From Streptantibioticus parmotrematis (GTDB lineage: Bacteria; Actinomycetota; Actinomycetes; Streptomycetales; Streptomycetaceae), in NCBI RefSeq assembly GCF_019890615.1, contig NZ_JAINVZ010000001.1, forward strand, positions 496,001 to 560,000: a DNA stretch of 64,000 nt, given 5' to 3'. Below, one piece after another: positions 9,257-17,574 of the stretch (position 1 is its first letter; every line of letters begins with the position of its first letter). A program made the position numbers and the translations under genes. The notes beneath the pieces are model-generated. The model searched no databases, had not been told where the DNA came from, and saw only the letters and a program-made list of their open reading frames with translations.

Positions 9257-10474
9257 ATGCGATTCCTGTTCGAGGACGAGTCGTTCTCCTTCGAGACGCT
9301 GCGTGCGGCCGGCTTCGCCAACTACGGCGGCTCAGACCTGGGCGAGGTCATCGCCACCGTCCGGAACGTGGCGGAGGGGGACGAGGAGGCGTGGCTGCGC
9401 GAGTGGAAGGCCACCGCGGAGCGCGTCCACGCCATCGGCAGCCGCGCCCTGGCGGACGGCCACCGCGTCAGCGCCCGCGAGGCCTTCCTGCGGGCGTCGA
9501 GCTACTACCGCACCGCCGAGTTCTACCGCCGCGACGACCCCGCGAACGACCCGGAGGTCAAGCTCCTGTCGGGCCTGTCCCGGGAGACCTTCGCCGCCGC
9601 GGCGGAGCTGATGGACACCCCCGTCGAGGCCGTGCGCATCCCGTACGAGGACACCACCCTGCCCGGCTACCTCTTCCTCGTGGACGACTCGGGCACTCCC
9701 CGTCCCACCGTCATCTTCACCAGCGGCTTCGACTCCACGCTGGAGGAGGCCTACTTCGCCATCGGCGCGGCCGCCCTGCGCCGCGGCTACAACGTGCTGG
9801 CCTACGACGGTCCCGGACAGGGCGCGGCGCTGCGCGAGCAGCGACTGGTCTTCCGCCCGGACTGGGAGGCCGTGGTCACCCCGGTGGTCGACTACGCGCT
9901 GACCCGCCCCGAGATCGACCCCGACCGGCTGGTGCTGACGGGATACAGCCTCGGCGGCTACCTGGTCGCCCGCGCCGCCGCCTACGAGCACCGTCTGGCC
10001 GCCCTGGTCCTGGACGACGGCCTCTACGACTACCACGACGCCCACACCCACATGATGGCGCCGTTCCTGAGCGAGTGGGTCGAGGCCCGGTGGGACGACC
10101 TCTCCAACCCCGTCACGAACCTGCTGATGAAGAGCAACACCCAGCTGCGCTGGGCCCTGCGCAACGGTGTGTGGGCGTTCGGCGCCGACTCGCCCGCGGA
10201 CTACATCCGCCGGACTGTCGACTACACCCTCGAAGGTGTCGCCCAGCTCATCGACTGCCCCACCCTCATCCTGGACGCCGAGAACGACCAGTTCTTCCGC
10301 GGTCAGCCCCAGCGTGTCGCGAACGCCCTCACCTGCCCGCACACCCTGGTCACCCTCCCCGAGGCCGAGGGCGCCGGCGAGCACTGCCACATGGGAGCCA
10401 TGTTCCGCTTCCACCAGATCACCTTCGACTGGCTCGACACCACCCTGGCCCCGGCGACGCAGCCCGCCGGCTGA
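9257..10474 (+). CDS. Alpha/beta hydrolase (FrsA / dihydroxypseudooxynicotine hydrolase-like)
   Basis: This 405-residue enzyme has an N-terminal helical region of about 150 residues before the hydrolase fold, the layout of the FrsA-like and C-C bond hydrolases. The nucleophile elbow is GYSLGG, the acid is probably the Asp in LDAEND, and the histidine lies in GEHCH. Such enzymes cleave esters, amides or C-C bonds of small aromatic or lipid-like substrates; the substrate here cannot be named. The ATG at 9257 follows AAGGTGAAAGG. A longer frame from 9119 would run through both operators. It is controlled by the divergent TetR. Confidence 0.85.
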   Translation: MRFLFEDESFSFETLRAAGFANYGGSDLGEVIATVRNVAEGDEEAWLREWKATAERVHAIGSRALADGHRVSAREAFLRASSYYRTAEFYRRDDPANDPEVKLLSGLSRETFAAAAELMDTPVEAVRIPYEDTTLPGYLFLVDDSGTPRPTVIFTSGFDSTLEEAYFAIGAAALRRGYNVLAYDGPGQGAALREQRLVFRPDWEAVVTPVVDYALTRPEIDPDRLVLTGYSLGGYLVARAAAYEHRLAALVLDDGLYDYHDAHTHMMAPFLSEWVEARWDDLSNPVTNLLMKSNTQLRWALRNGVWAFGADSPADYIRRTVDYTLEGVAQLIDCPTLILDAENDQFFRGQPQRVANALTCPHTLVTLPEAEGAGEHCHMGAMFRFHQITFDWLDTTLAPATQPAG

Positions 10475-10507
10475 CCCCCTCAGCACCCACACGCCGCACC
10501 GCGGGAC

Positions 10508-10531
10508 GGCCGGCCCCGGAACGGGCCGGCC
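10508..10531 (+). terminator. Hairpin after the hydrolase gene
   Basis: Arms GGCCGGCCC / GGGCCGGCC form a perfect 9-bp stem with a 6-nt loop, 33 bp after the hydrolase stop codon. Confidence 0.5.
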
Positions 10532-10653
10532 CCCAGCGGGGGCTGCCGGTCGGCACGGTGCCGTACGCGACCTCGCCGGGCTCGCCCAGCCCGCCCTGGC
10601 GACCGCCGCCGCTCTTCACGAACCAAGCAACCGATCAACGAAAGGCTCCGGAG

Positions 10654-11163
10654 ATGACCGGCTACGCCACCGCAGGCTGGACCGAGATGTTCCTGTGCGC
10701 GGGCGGTGCGGCGGCAGCGCTCAGCGGCCTGATCTTCGTCGGCCTGAGCGTCAACATCCGCACGGTCCTGGAGATGGAGCGGCGCGAAGGCCGGAACTCC
10801 ATGACGGGCCGCGCCCTCGAAGCCCTCGTCGCCCTGCTCATCGTCCTGCTTGTCAGCATCGTCGCGCTGACCCCGGCCCTCAGCCGTGGCGTGTTGGCCG
10901 CCTTCATCCTCGTCAACGCCGCCGGGAGCGCGATCTCACCCTGCAGGGCCGTGTACGGCAGCCGCGGCGTGAGCGCGCCGAGCGCCGTCAAGCTGATGAG
11001 GCTGATCCCCGCCGGCGCGCTGACCGTCGCCCTGCTGGCCGCGGGAGCATCGCTGGCCGCCGGTCACGGAGGCGGCTTGTACTGGCTGCCGGCCGCGTTC
11101 GTCCTCGCCGTCACGGTCGCCGCCGTCAACGCCTGGGTGATCCTCGTCGAAGTCCTGCGGTGA
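10654..11163 (+). CDS. Integral membrane protein, four predicted segments
   Basis: The 169-residue protein has four hydrophobic stretches: near residues 10-30 (LCAGGAAAALSGLIFVGLSV), 50-72, 76-92 and two close together after 110. A short charged loop (LEMERREGRNSM) follows the first. Family not recognised. The ATG at 10654 is preceded by GGCTCCGGAG. A longer frame from 9391 is only the shadow of the hydrolase gene. The stop codon lies inside a 12-bp tandem duplication. Confidence 0.72.
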   Translation: MTGYATAGWTEMFLCAGGAAAALSGLIFVGLSVNIRTVLEMERREGRNSMTGRALEALVALLIVLLVSIVALTPALSRGVLAAFILVNAAGSAISPCRAVYGSRGVSAPSAVKLMRLIPAGALTVALLAAGASLAAGHGGGLYWLPAAFVLAVTVAAVNAWVILVEVLR

Positions 11164-11187
11164 GTCCTGTGGTGAGTCTTGTGGCGC
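11152..11187. repeat. 12-bp tandem repeat across a stop codon
   Basis: GTCCTGCGGTGA (11152-11163) is followed directly by GTCCTGTGGTGA and a third, weaker copy GTCTTGTGGCGC. The first copy ends with the stop codon of the membrane protein gene, so the duplication also creates a second in-phase TGA. Confidence 0.8.
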
Positions 11188-11246
11188 GAGGCGTCTCCTC
11201 ACGTTCGCCTTCCTCCGAACCGGAGGAGGGCGACTTGCGGGTTCGG

Positions 11247-12089
11247 TCAAGGGCGTTCGCCGTACTGGAGGACGCCGCCGAGCGAGAAGCAGAGAGCGCC
11301 GGTGAACGTGCCCCAGTCGGCGATGTCGGCGTTGACCGGGCTGCCGGTGGCGGGGCGGGTGTAGGCGGCGAGCGCCGAGATCATGAACAGGAAAGAGCCG
11401 AGCTGGTTCACGGCGACGATCCACCAGCCGAGGTCGCGCGGCAGCAGTCGCGGTCTGCCGTGGCAGATCTCAACGAGGGACAGGTGCCCGGAGAGCAGAA
11501 AGAGCACGCAGCCGACCACGTCCGGCGCCCAGATCAGCCGGTTGACCTGTCGGACGGTCAGGCCTCGCAGGAACGAGTCGAGCAGGTCGACGGCGAAGAC
11601 CAACGTACCGGCGAACAGGACGAACACGCTCAGCCAGTCGAGGCGTTGCGGCTCGAAGCTCCACCACCGCCAGCGCGGGGTGGTGAGGGCGCCCGCGCCC
11701 CCGGGGACGTGGCGTGGAGCGTTGACGACCTGGAGCAGGGACACGTAGCCGCCGGTGTTGAAGAACAGGCCGCCGGCGAAGTAGATCGACGCGCAGGTGG
11801 TGGCGTAGCCGGAGCCGAACTCGGTGACGGCGGCGCCGGCCGCGAAGAGCGCGCCACCGATGACGAAGGCGGTGGCGGCGATCGCGTTGAGCCTGCGAAG
11901 ACGGGCGACGGCGGTGTCGTCGGCGCTCGCGGGACGGGCGGCGGCCGTGCCGGGCGGTCGGACGGTGAGGAGCCCGCGGCGCCGGGCGAGCCGGGACTCC
12001 CAGATCGCGGTGCCGCCGTCAGGTGGCTGCCAGGTGAGCCGGGTGGTGAACGGTCCCGCGCCCTCGGCGCGCTGATCGGGCTGTTCCAC
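11247..12089 (-). CDS. Integral membrane protein of unknown function
   Basis: The 280-residue protein has a hydrophilic head of about 65 residues (with RLTWQPPDGGTAIWESRLARR) and about six membrane segments, beginning with a Gly/Ala-rich one (AFVIGGALFAAGAAV). The repeated pattern of a segment, a conserved Gly and a short loop is reminiscent of YrhK-domain proteins, but I cannot confirm that. The start is GTG at 12089 with no strong ribosome site, so the N-terminus is uncertain. It is convergent with the membrane protein gene at 10654. Confidence 0.7.
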   Translation of the reverse strand: MEQPDQRAEGAGPFTTRLTWQPPDGGTAIWESRLARRRGLLTVRPPGTAAARPASADDTAVARLRRLNAIAATAFVIGGALFAAGAAVTEFGSGYATTCASIYFAGGLFFNTGGYVSLLQVVNAPRHVPGGAGALTTPRWRWWSFEPQRLDWLSVFVLFAGTLVFAVDLLDSFLRGLTVRQVNRLIWAPDVVGCVLFLLSGHLSLVEICHGRPRLLPRDLGWWIVAVNQLGSFLFMISALAAYTRPATGSPVNADIADWGTFTGALCFSLGGVLQYGERP

Positions 12090-12155
12090 AGGCCGAGACT
12101 AGGCGGCCGCCCGGTCGTCGGTAGGAGCGCAACGCCGCGGAACGCCGCCGGCGCG

Positions 12156-12193
12156 TCCTGAGGGCCGTTGAGGATCCTGAGGGCCGTTGAGGA
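12156..12193. repeat. Perfect 19-bp tandem duplication
   Basis: TCCTGAGGGCCGTTGAGGA occurs twice in a row (12156-12174 and 12175-12193), in the 3' region of the leftward chitinase gene. The second copy forms part of the hairpin at 12176-12216. Confidence 0.9.
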
Positions 12194-12216
12194 GCGGCCC
12201 CCGACAGGCCCTCAGG
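12176..12216 (-). terminator. Long hairpin downstream of the chitinase
   Basis: CCTGAGGGCC (12176-12185) pairs perfectly with GGCCCTCAGG (12207-12216) across 21 nt that include further GC-rich pairing. It lies about 60 bp after the chitinase stop codon on the minus strand. Confidence 0.4.
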
Positions 12217-12258
12217 AATCCGTCAGGGCTGCGGGACTTCGGACTTCGGGACGTCGTG

Positions 12259-12290
12259 TCAGCCCGCGTACTGCTCAGCCCGCGTACTGC
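12259..12290. repeat. Perfect 16-bp tandem duplication across the chitinase stop codon
   Basis: TCAGCCCGCGTACTGC occurs at 12259-12274 and 12275-12290. The second copy holds the stop codon and last codons of the chitinase gene; the first lies just after it in the mRNA. Confidence 0.9.
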
Positions 12291-13336
12291 GTGATGATCT
12301 TGGTGAAGTCGTACGGGTTCTGGTCGACGCTGCTGCATGCCCCGTCCGCCCAGTTGTGGGGGACGCCGGGGTCGCAGGCACGATCGCGGTTGAGGTCCCA
12401 GTAGGAGAGCTGGGCGACGTGGTTGCTCTGCGCGAAGGCCAGCAGCGCGTTGAACGTGTCCTGCGTGAACAACTCGCTCGGCTGGTCGGTGTGACCGTTC
12501 ATCAGCTGGATCGAGGTGTGCGCCCAGGCGGTGGCGGCATCCCATCCGTACAGGGACTGCAACTGGGTGTTGACGTCGTCGGCGACGGTCTCGGCGGCCT
12601 CGGTCTCGGTGCCGCTGGTCAGGCCGAAGTCGAAGTCCATGATGTTGACGGTGTCGATCCGGGCGCCGTCGGCGATCGCCTGCCGTATCTCGTCCTTGCC
12701 CGTGTCCGGGAGGCCCACGGTGGTCATCGGAATGGTCAGGGAGACCGTGAGCCCGGGGTTGTCCTGCTCCAGCGTCTTGATGGCGCCCCAGCGGACCGCC
12801 ATGTCGGCGTCCAGGTCGTCGCCCTCCCAGTCGAGGTCGATCCTGGTGAGTTCGTACTTGTCGATGACCTGCTGGTAGGCCGCCGCGAGTGCCGCCGAAC
12901 CGCCGCAGGTCGCACCGAGTTCGGTGCCGTTGTAGCCACCGAACGAGACGCTGACGTCGCCGCCCGCGGCGCGGATGGCGTTCACGTCGGCGGCCACCTG
13001 CGTGTCGGCGGCGACGGTGTGCGTGCTGTCGCCGTCCCAGGCCGGAGTGCATCCGCCGGAGTCGAGCACGAAGGCGAGGAGGAATTCCTTCTCGCCGGAG
13101 TCGGCGACGATGTCGGAGATCGCCTGCGGGCTGTTGTCCAACGGCATGAAGTACGCGGGGTGTTGGAACGCCGCGTCGGTCGTCGGCGTGCGCGCGGCGG
13201 GATCCCGTAGCGGCGACGCGGCCGCCGTCGTGGCGGGTGCCGTCACGGCGGTGAGCGCGGCCAGGACCGCGGTGGCTGCCGCCAGACGCGTGAGTGACCT
13301 GTGTGCGGGGCGAGTTGAGGAGTGAGGAGCGGGCAT
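12275..13336 (-). CDS. Secreted GH18 chitinase-like protein, no carbohydrate-binding module
   Basis: The 353-residue product has a signal peptide (hydrophobic AAATAVLAALTAVTAPATTAAA, cleavage near residue 40). One GH18-type barrel follows: SVSFGGYNG corresponds to the SxGG strand, IDLDWEGDD to the catalytic DxDxE strand with Glu as proton donor, and a late LSYWDLNRD strand to the closing Trp. It should hydrolyse beta-1,4-linked GlcNAc polymers outside the cell. The start at 13336 follows GGGAGG. A dre-like box lies upstream at 13379, so DasR control by GlcN-6-P is expected, as for the second chitinase in this window. Confidence 0.9.
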   Translation of the reverse strand: MPAPHSSTRPAHRSLTRLAAATAVLAALTAVTAPATTAAASPLRDPAARTPTTDAAFQHPAYFMPLDNSPQAISDIVADSGEKEFLLAFVLDSGGCTPAWDGDSTHTVAADTQVAADVNAIRAAGGDVSVSFGGYNGTELGATCGGSAALAAAYQQVIDKYELTRIDLDWEGDDLDADMAVRWGAIKTLEQDNPGLTVSLTIPMTTVGLPDTGKDEIRQAIADGARIDTVNIMDFDFGLTSGTETEAAETVADDVNTQLQSLYGWDAATAWAHTSIQLMNGHTDQPSELFTQDTFNALLAFAQSNHVAQLSYWDLNRDRACDPGVPHNWADGACSSVDQNPYDFTKIITQYAG

Positions 13337-13378
13337 GGTGCGCCTCCCAAGCGGGTGGGGCCGTTGGTCCCCATAACT

Positions 13379-13390
13379 TGGACTAGACCA
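13379..13390. promoter_or_regulatory. DasR-responsive element (dre-like) upstream of the chitinase
   Basis: TGGACTAGACCA differs at one position from the recalled dre core TGGTCTAGACCA and is centred about 48 bp upstream of the chitinase start. Flanking bases (CT..AT) keep partial symmetry. Confidence 0.65.
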
Positions 13391-13554
13391 ATTGGCCGCG
13401 TCAAGAGGAGTGCAAGGGGGGCGGTCCGTCGACGGCAGGGCCTGGGGTTCCGCGGCTCGGGGGTCGTCGACGCGTCGACAGGCCGGTCGCGGTCCGGAGG
13501 TGACGCCGGGATAACGTGGCGTTCCGGGGTGTCGGAAGGAAGAGTGAGGACCGT

Positions 13555-13887
13555 ATGGGTGGAGCGCCGGAACTGGATTCGGGTGATCTGATCGAGGTGT
13601 TCAAGGCGCTCGGCAACCCCGCCCGCCTCCAGATCATGCAGTGGCTCAAGGATCCGGACGCGCACTTCGGCGCGTACGAGCCGATCGCCGACCGGAACGC
13701 CGTCGGCGTGTGCGTCACGCATATCCAGGCGAAGGCGGGCCTTGCGCAGTCGACGGTCTCCAGCTACATGGGCACGCTCGAACGGGCGGGGCTCGTGCTG
13801 CCCACGCGGGTGGGCAAGTGGACCCACTACCGGCGTGATGAACGGCGGTTGGCGCAGCTGGCGCATGCGGTGGCCGCCATTATCTGA
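13555..13887 (+). CDS. ArsR-type winged-helix regulator
   Basis: The 110-residue protein has the ArsR/SmtB layout: ALGNPARLQIMQWL in helix 2-3, a recognition region AGLAQSTVSSYMGTLERAGLV, and the beta wing RVGKWTHYRRDE. It has only one cysteine, in GVCVTH, and no ArsR metal motif, so a metal ligand is unlikely. The ATG at 13555 is preceded by GAGGA; the frame opens earlier at 13516. Only 34 bp separate it from the downstream quinone oxidoreductase gene, and a strong promoter lies between them. It probably regulates that gene, as redox-linked ArsR proteins often do. Confidence 0.87.
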   Translation: MGGAPELDSGDLIEVFKALGNPARLQIMQWLKDPDAHFGAYEPIADRNAVGVCVTHIQAKAGLAQSTVSSYMGTLERAGLVLPTRVGKWTHYRRDERRLAQLAHAVAAII

Positions 13888-13915
13888 TTGACACATCGCG
13901 ATACGTAGATATGAT
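13888..13915 (+). promoter_or_regulatory. Consensus sigma-70-type promoter giving a leaderless mRNA
   Basis: TTGACA (13888-13893) is followed after 16 bp by TATGAT (13910-13915). Transcription should begin at about 13921-13923, exactly at the ATG (13922) of the next gene, so the mRNA would have no 5' leader. AT-rich half sites between the boxes (ATACG, GATAT) could be the ArsR operator. Confidence 0.7.
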
Positions 13916-13921
13916 CTTCTC

Positions 13922-14602
13922 ATGTCGACTCCCGATGCTGCGCCCGTCGCCCTGATCGTCCATGCTCACCCCGAGCCCCAGTCGTTCAGCACCGCTCAGA
14001 TGGTCACTGCGGCGCAGGCCCTGCGCGAGGCCGGTTACCGGGTCGACATCCTCGACCTCTACGCCGAGAAGTGGTCGCCGATCCTCGACCGCCACGAATT
14101 CGGGCCGCTGGAAGGCCACTTCAAGCCGCAAGCCGAGCAGATGCGCGCGGTCAAGGACGGCACTCTCGACGCCGCTGTCAGGGACCACCTCGACCGGTTG
14201 CTCGCAGCCGATCTGCTCGTACTCTCCTTCCCGCTGTGGTGGTTCTCGCTGCCGGCCATCCTCAAGGGCTGGATCGACCGGGTCTTCGTCATGGGCGGAG
14301 TCTTCGGCGGGGACCACGGGACCTTCGGGGACGGGGCCCTCGTGGGAAAGCGTGCGATGCTCCTGCTCACGACCGGCGGGGTCAGCGAGTCGTTCCAAAC
14401 GGGTGGCACCCTCGGCCCCCTGAACGACTTCCTGTTCCACATCCACCGCGGAATGCTGGAGTTCGTGGGCTTCCAGGTCCTCGACCCGGTGGTGACCCAT
14501 GCCCCGGTCCGCATGACCGCTCAGGCGCGGGCCGCGGCACTGGAAGCGGTCGGCCGGTCCGTCGGACGCGCCGCGAGGGACGGCCGGCCCGTCACCCGTT
14601 GA
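13922..14602 (+). CDS. Flavodoxin-fold NAD(P)H:quinone oxidoreductase (MdaB/NQO family)
   Basis: The 226-residue protein has the Flavodoxin_2 features: N-terminal ALIVHAHPEPQSFSTA for FMN/FAD phosphate binding, a central DLLVLSFPLWWFSLPAILKG segment, and TTGGVSESF for flavin contacts. It should reduce quinones by two electrons using NAD(P)H, in the cytoplasm, avoiding semiquinone radicals. It follows an ArsR-type regulator. The expected leaderless start (see the promoter entry) explains the lack of a ribosome site. Confidence 0.9.
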   Translation: MSTPDAAPVALIVHAHPEPQSFSTAQMVTAAQALREAGYRVDILDLYAEKWSPILDRHEFGPLEGHFKPQAEQMRAVKDGTLDAAVRDHLDRLLAADLLVLSFPLWWFSLPAILKGWIDRVFVMGGVFGGDHGTFGDGALVGKRAMLLLTTGGVSESFQTGGTLGPLNDFLFHIHRGMLEFVGFQVLDPVVTHAPVRMTAQARAAALEAVGRSVGRAARDGRPVTR

Positions 14603-14838
14603 CCGGACGCCGCCGTGGCGCGCCACCGCGGCGTTCACCAGGGGGCCGTCGGTTCGCGCTGGCGGAGGCGGAGTTGCCCTGATCGCCGTCGGCCCGGGGC
14701 AGGGAGCGAGCGCGGGATCGGAGCGGCTGTGTCGCGGCGTCCGCCGCTCTGACCGCATGTCATGGTGGTGCGGGGGCAGAATGCCTACCCGTGGTCCTGG
14801 CATCCACAGGACCGGTACCTCTCTGGCAGGACAGACCG

Positions 14839-15975
14839 ATGGCCGCGATCGACGCCCCTTCACCCTCCGGACCGCTCCCTTCGTCCGGGGAGGGACCGGA
14901 GACGCAGCCGTCCGGGCTGCCCCGGCGAGGCATCGTGCCGCGCCGGCCGCGCCGGACGGTCTCGTGGTTCACCGCGGGCTTCGGGGCCACGCTGGGCGGT
15001 GTGCTGGCGTACTCGCTCGCCGACGAGGTGCTGCGGATCAGCCAGTTGGTCGTCCTGCTCATGCTGGCGTTCTTCGTGGCCGTCAGTCTCGACCCGTTCG
15101 TCCGGTGGCTGGAGCGGCGCCGGGTGCGCAGGGGGGTGGCGGTGGCCGTCGTGCTGTTGGCGTTCACGGCCGTCTTCGCCGGATTCCTCGCCCTCGTCAT
15201 CGCCCCCGTGACATCCGAAGTCCAGGCCTTCGCACGGTCCTTGCCGCGGTGGCTTCAGGAACTGCGTGACCACCACTCCCGGCTGGGCCGGCTGGAGGAC
15301 CGCTACCACCTGATCGACAAGGTGAAGGGCGAGCTGGGCTCCTCCAGCAGCTCCGGCGTCGTCTCGGGACTGCTGGGGGCGGGTCAGGCGATCTTCAGCA
15401 CGCTGAGCGACTTCGTCATCGTCATGGTCGTCACCATGTACTTCATGGCGGGGCTGCCGCAGATCAAGACGTTCGCCCACCGGTTCGTCCCCGGCTCCCG
15501 ACGCGCTCGTGCCGAGGCGCTGACCGAGGAGATCTTCGTCCGGACCGGCCGCTACATGCTCGGCAACCTCGCCACTTCCGCCATCGCGGGCCTGGCCACG
15601 TTCATCTGGTGCCAGATCACCGACGTTCCGTACGCCGCCGCCCTGGGGATCTTCGTCGCGCTGCTGGACCTGGTGCCCATGGTCGGCTCCACGATCGGCG
15701 GCATCGTGGTGAGTCTCGTGGCTCTCGCGGTCTCCCTGCCCATCGCCGTCGGCACGGCTGTCTTCTACATCGCCTTCCGCGTGGCGGAGGACTATCTCAT
15801 CGTCCCGCGGGTGATGAAGTACGCCGTCGACGTGCACCCCATCGTCACCGTCGTGGCCGTGCTGATCGGTGGCGCACTGCTCGGCATCATCGGCGCTCTC
15901 GTGGCGATCCCCGCCGCCATGGCCCTCGGCCTCCTCCTCGACGAGTTCGTCTTCCCCCGCATCGAGAGCCTCTGA
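14839..15975 (+). CDS. AI-2E family membrane protein (PerM/YdiK-like)
   Basis: From the ATG at 14839 the protein has 378 residues. It has a hydrophilic Pro-rich head of about 40 residues, three to four membrane segments, a long amphipathic middle region (QAFARSLPRWLQELRDHHSRLGRLEDRY, in part), then four to five further segments with the family signature near PYAAALGIFVALLDLVPMVG and a late ALVAIPAAMALGLLLDE. Members are exporters or Na+/H+ antiporters; the AI-2 role is not general. An alternative GTG at 14791 adds 16 residues without a better ribosome site. It appears to be monocistronic. Confidence 0.87.
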   Translation: MAAIDAPSPSGPLPSSGEGPETQPSGLPRRGIVPRRPRRTVSWFTAGFGATLGGVLAYSLADEVLRISQLVVLLMLAFFVAVSLDPFVRWLERRRVRRGVAVAVVLLAFTAVFAGFLALVIAPVTSEVQAFARSLPRWLQELRDHHSRLGRLEDRYHLIDKVKGELGSSSSSGVVSGLLGAGQAIFSTLSDFVIVMVVTMYFMAGLPQIKTFAHRFVPGSRRARAEALTEEIFVRTGRYMLGNLATSAIAGLATFIWCQITDVPYAAALGIFVALLDLVPMVGSTIGGIVVSLVALAVSLPIAVGTAVFYIAFRVAEDYLIVPRVMKYAVDVHPIVTVVAVLIGGALLGIIGALVAIPAAMALGLLLDEFVFPRIESL

Positions 15976-16466
15976 GCCCCCCCCGCGCCGAAAGCTTCTG
16001 AGGCGCGAGCCCGTCATCCCGGCACCGGTCGGCGGGGCTGGTCGGAGGGTGGGTGACCGCCGGCCGCGTGCCCCGGGGGACTGACTGCGTCGGAGACCCG
16101 CTCCCGCCCGCCGGTCGCGTCGGCTCACCGTGCCCAGCCCGGGCGCGGGGCCGTGGAACCCTCCGCTCAGGGCGCGCAGAAGGCGTTGTCCGCAGCCTTC
16201 CGGAGAGCGGCCCCCCATGGGTGCCTCCCCGCAGGTGGTACTCGTCGTAGGCTCACCCCGGCTCGCCCGCCGCCGCGAGCGTCGACTCCGGCGGTGGCGC
16301 GCTCGGCCTTTCGCGCTGACCACCACCCCACCAGGATCAACCGGGAAGGCCGCGAGCGTGCGACATACGGGGAGACCGGCGACGGTCATCCGGTCCTGCG
16401 GTGAGCATGGGCCGGTTTCTCCGATGCCGCTCAGGGGCCCGCGGCTTCGCGTCGCACCAGTCGACT
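15976..16466. other. Intergenic, nothing supportable
   Basis: About 490 bp of GC-rich sequence. Open frames here have no coherent protein character. I see no hairpin or repeat worth naming. Confidence 0.5.
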
Positions 16467-16631
16467 TCAAGTGCTCCGCTGAAGACCAAGAGCCTGGGGG
16501 AGCCGGAAATCCATGGTTCGGCCGACTTCGCGCCACGCCTCTTCGGCGGCATCGCGGACATGGGTGGGCACGTCACCGCGCTCGCTTACCAACCGGGCAT
16601 AGATCGGTGCGTCGCTATGGTCTGTGCTCAC
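16467..16631 (-). CDS. Small Streptomyces-type hypothetical protein
   Basis: From the GTG at 16631 the product has 54 residues: acidic start STDHSDAPIYARLVSERGD, then an amphipathic helix (VRDAAEEAWREVGRTMDF). This composition recurs in short conserved streptomycete proteins of unknown role. A GGGAG ribosome site lies 8 nt before the GTG. A longer frame to 16661 has no better start. No partner gene is evident. Confidence 0.5.
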   Translation of the reverse strand: MSTDHSDAPIYARLVSERGDVPTHVRDAAEEAWREVGRTMDFRLPQALGLQRST

Positions 16632-16835
16632 TCTGAATGCTCCCGACGATCGTTTTCGCACCGCTTCTGCTCGAGCGGTCGTGACAGCCGAGTGTAGGGG
16701 GACCTGCCAAGAACCACCCTGGGCAGCCTCTTCGACGCTCCCCTTGGCTTCGCCTGCACCGGGAAACCGGGGCCGGCCAAGGGCCTAGCCCACGATCCCC
16801 ATCCGAGACCGAGGCTCTGGCCGGCGCACACCGCG

Positions 16836-17339
16836 TCAACGCCCGATCGAGCCGTCGATCTGCTCGCGCAGAATGTCCGCATGACCCGCGTGCCGGGCGG
16901 TCTCCTCGATCATGTGCACCAGTACCCAGCGCATCGACGGCGGCGGGGTCTCGCGCAGCGAACGGGCGCCGGGGCGCTCGAGATCGGTGCAGGCCAAAGC
17001 GACTTCGTTGGCCCGGGCGATCGCCTCACGGTAGGCCGCCGCCAAGCCCGACGCGGTGTCGTCGGCGGACACCGCGCCCTCGTCCTCCCATTGCGCGCGG
17101 TCGGCACCGGCGTAGGCCCAGACGAACCAGTTGAGTTCGACAGCCGCCAGGTGTTTGAGCAACTGGAGCAGACTGGTCCCGGAAGGGACACCGCCTGTAC
17201 GGACCGCGGGTTCAGGGACTCCGGCCGCCTTCGCCAGGATGGACTCGCGCAGGTAGTCCAGGAAGGTCAGCAACGTGGTCTTCTCGTCGGCGTTCAGGCC
17301 GGGCGGCCGAAGATCGGGGCGGGGCTCCAGGGTTGTCAT
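16836..17339 (-). CDS. DinB-like (DUF664) protein
   Basis: The 167-residue protein has the DUF664 pattern: LNADEKTTLLTFLDYLRESIL at the start, SLLQLLKHLAAVELNWF (first metal-type His), and a C-terminal MRWVLVHMIEETARHAGHAD with two more His. DinB-fold proteins bind a divalent metal with three His; several are mycothiol- or bacillithiol-dependent transferases. A mycothiol link is plausible in an actinomycete but not shown. The ATG at 17339 replaces a longer frame whose extra 18 residues look non-native. It appears to stand alone. Confidence 0.85.
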   Translation of the reverse strand: MTTLEPRPDLRPPGLNADEKTTLLTFLDYLRESILAKAAGVPEPAVRTGGVPSGTSLLQLLKHLAAVELNWFVWAYAGADRAQWEDEGAVSADDTASGLAAAYREAIARANEVALACTDLERPGARSLRETPPPSMRWVLVHMIEETARHAGHADILREQIDGSIGR

Positions 17340-17574
17340 GGCAAAACCGTAGGCGATCTCTCCAAGCCACCTGTCGGTCGCGCGGCCCGGCACTGCGGCA
17401 CGCGACCCGGTTCCAGGCCAACCGTCACGACAGCGACGCCGGATGCCCGCAACGTCCGAACCGGCGTCCGTCCTCGAAGACCGTCGGTTGGTGGATCACG
17501 GTCACGTGATGTGCGCCTTGACTCACCGGTCCGGGGGTGGGAGCCAGGAGTGCGTCCCGTTGGTGACGGTTCAC

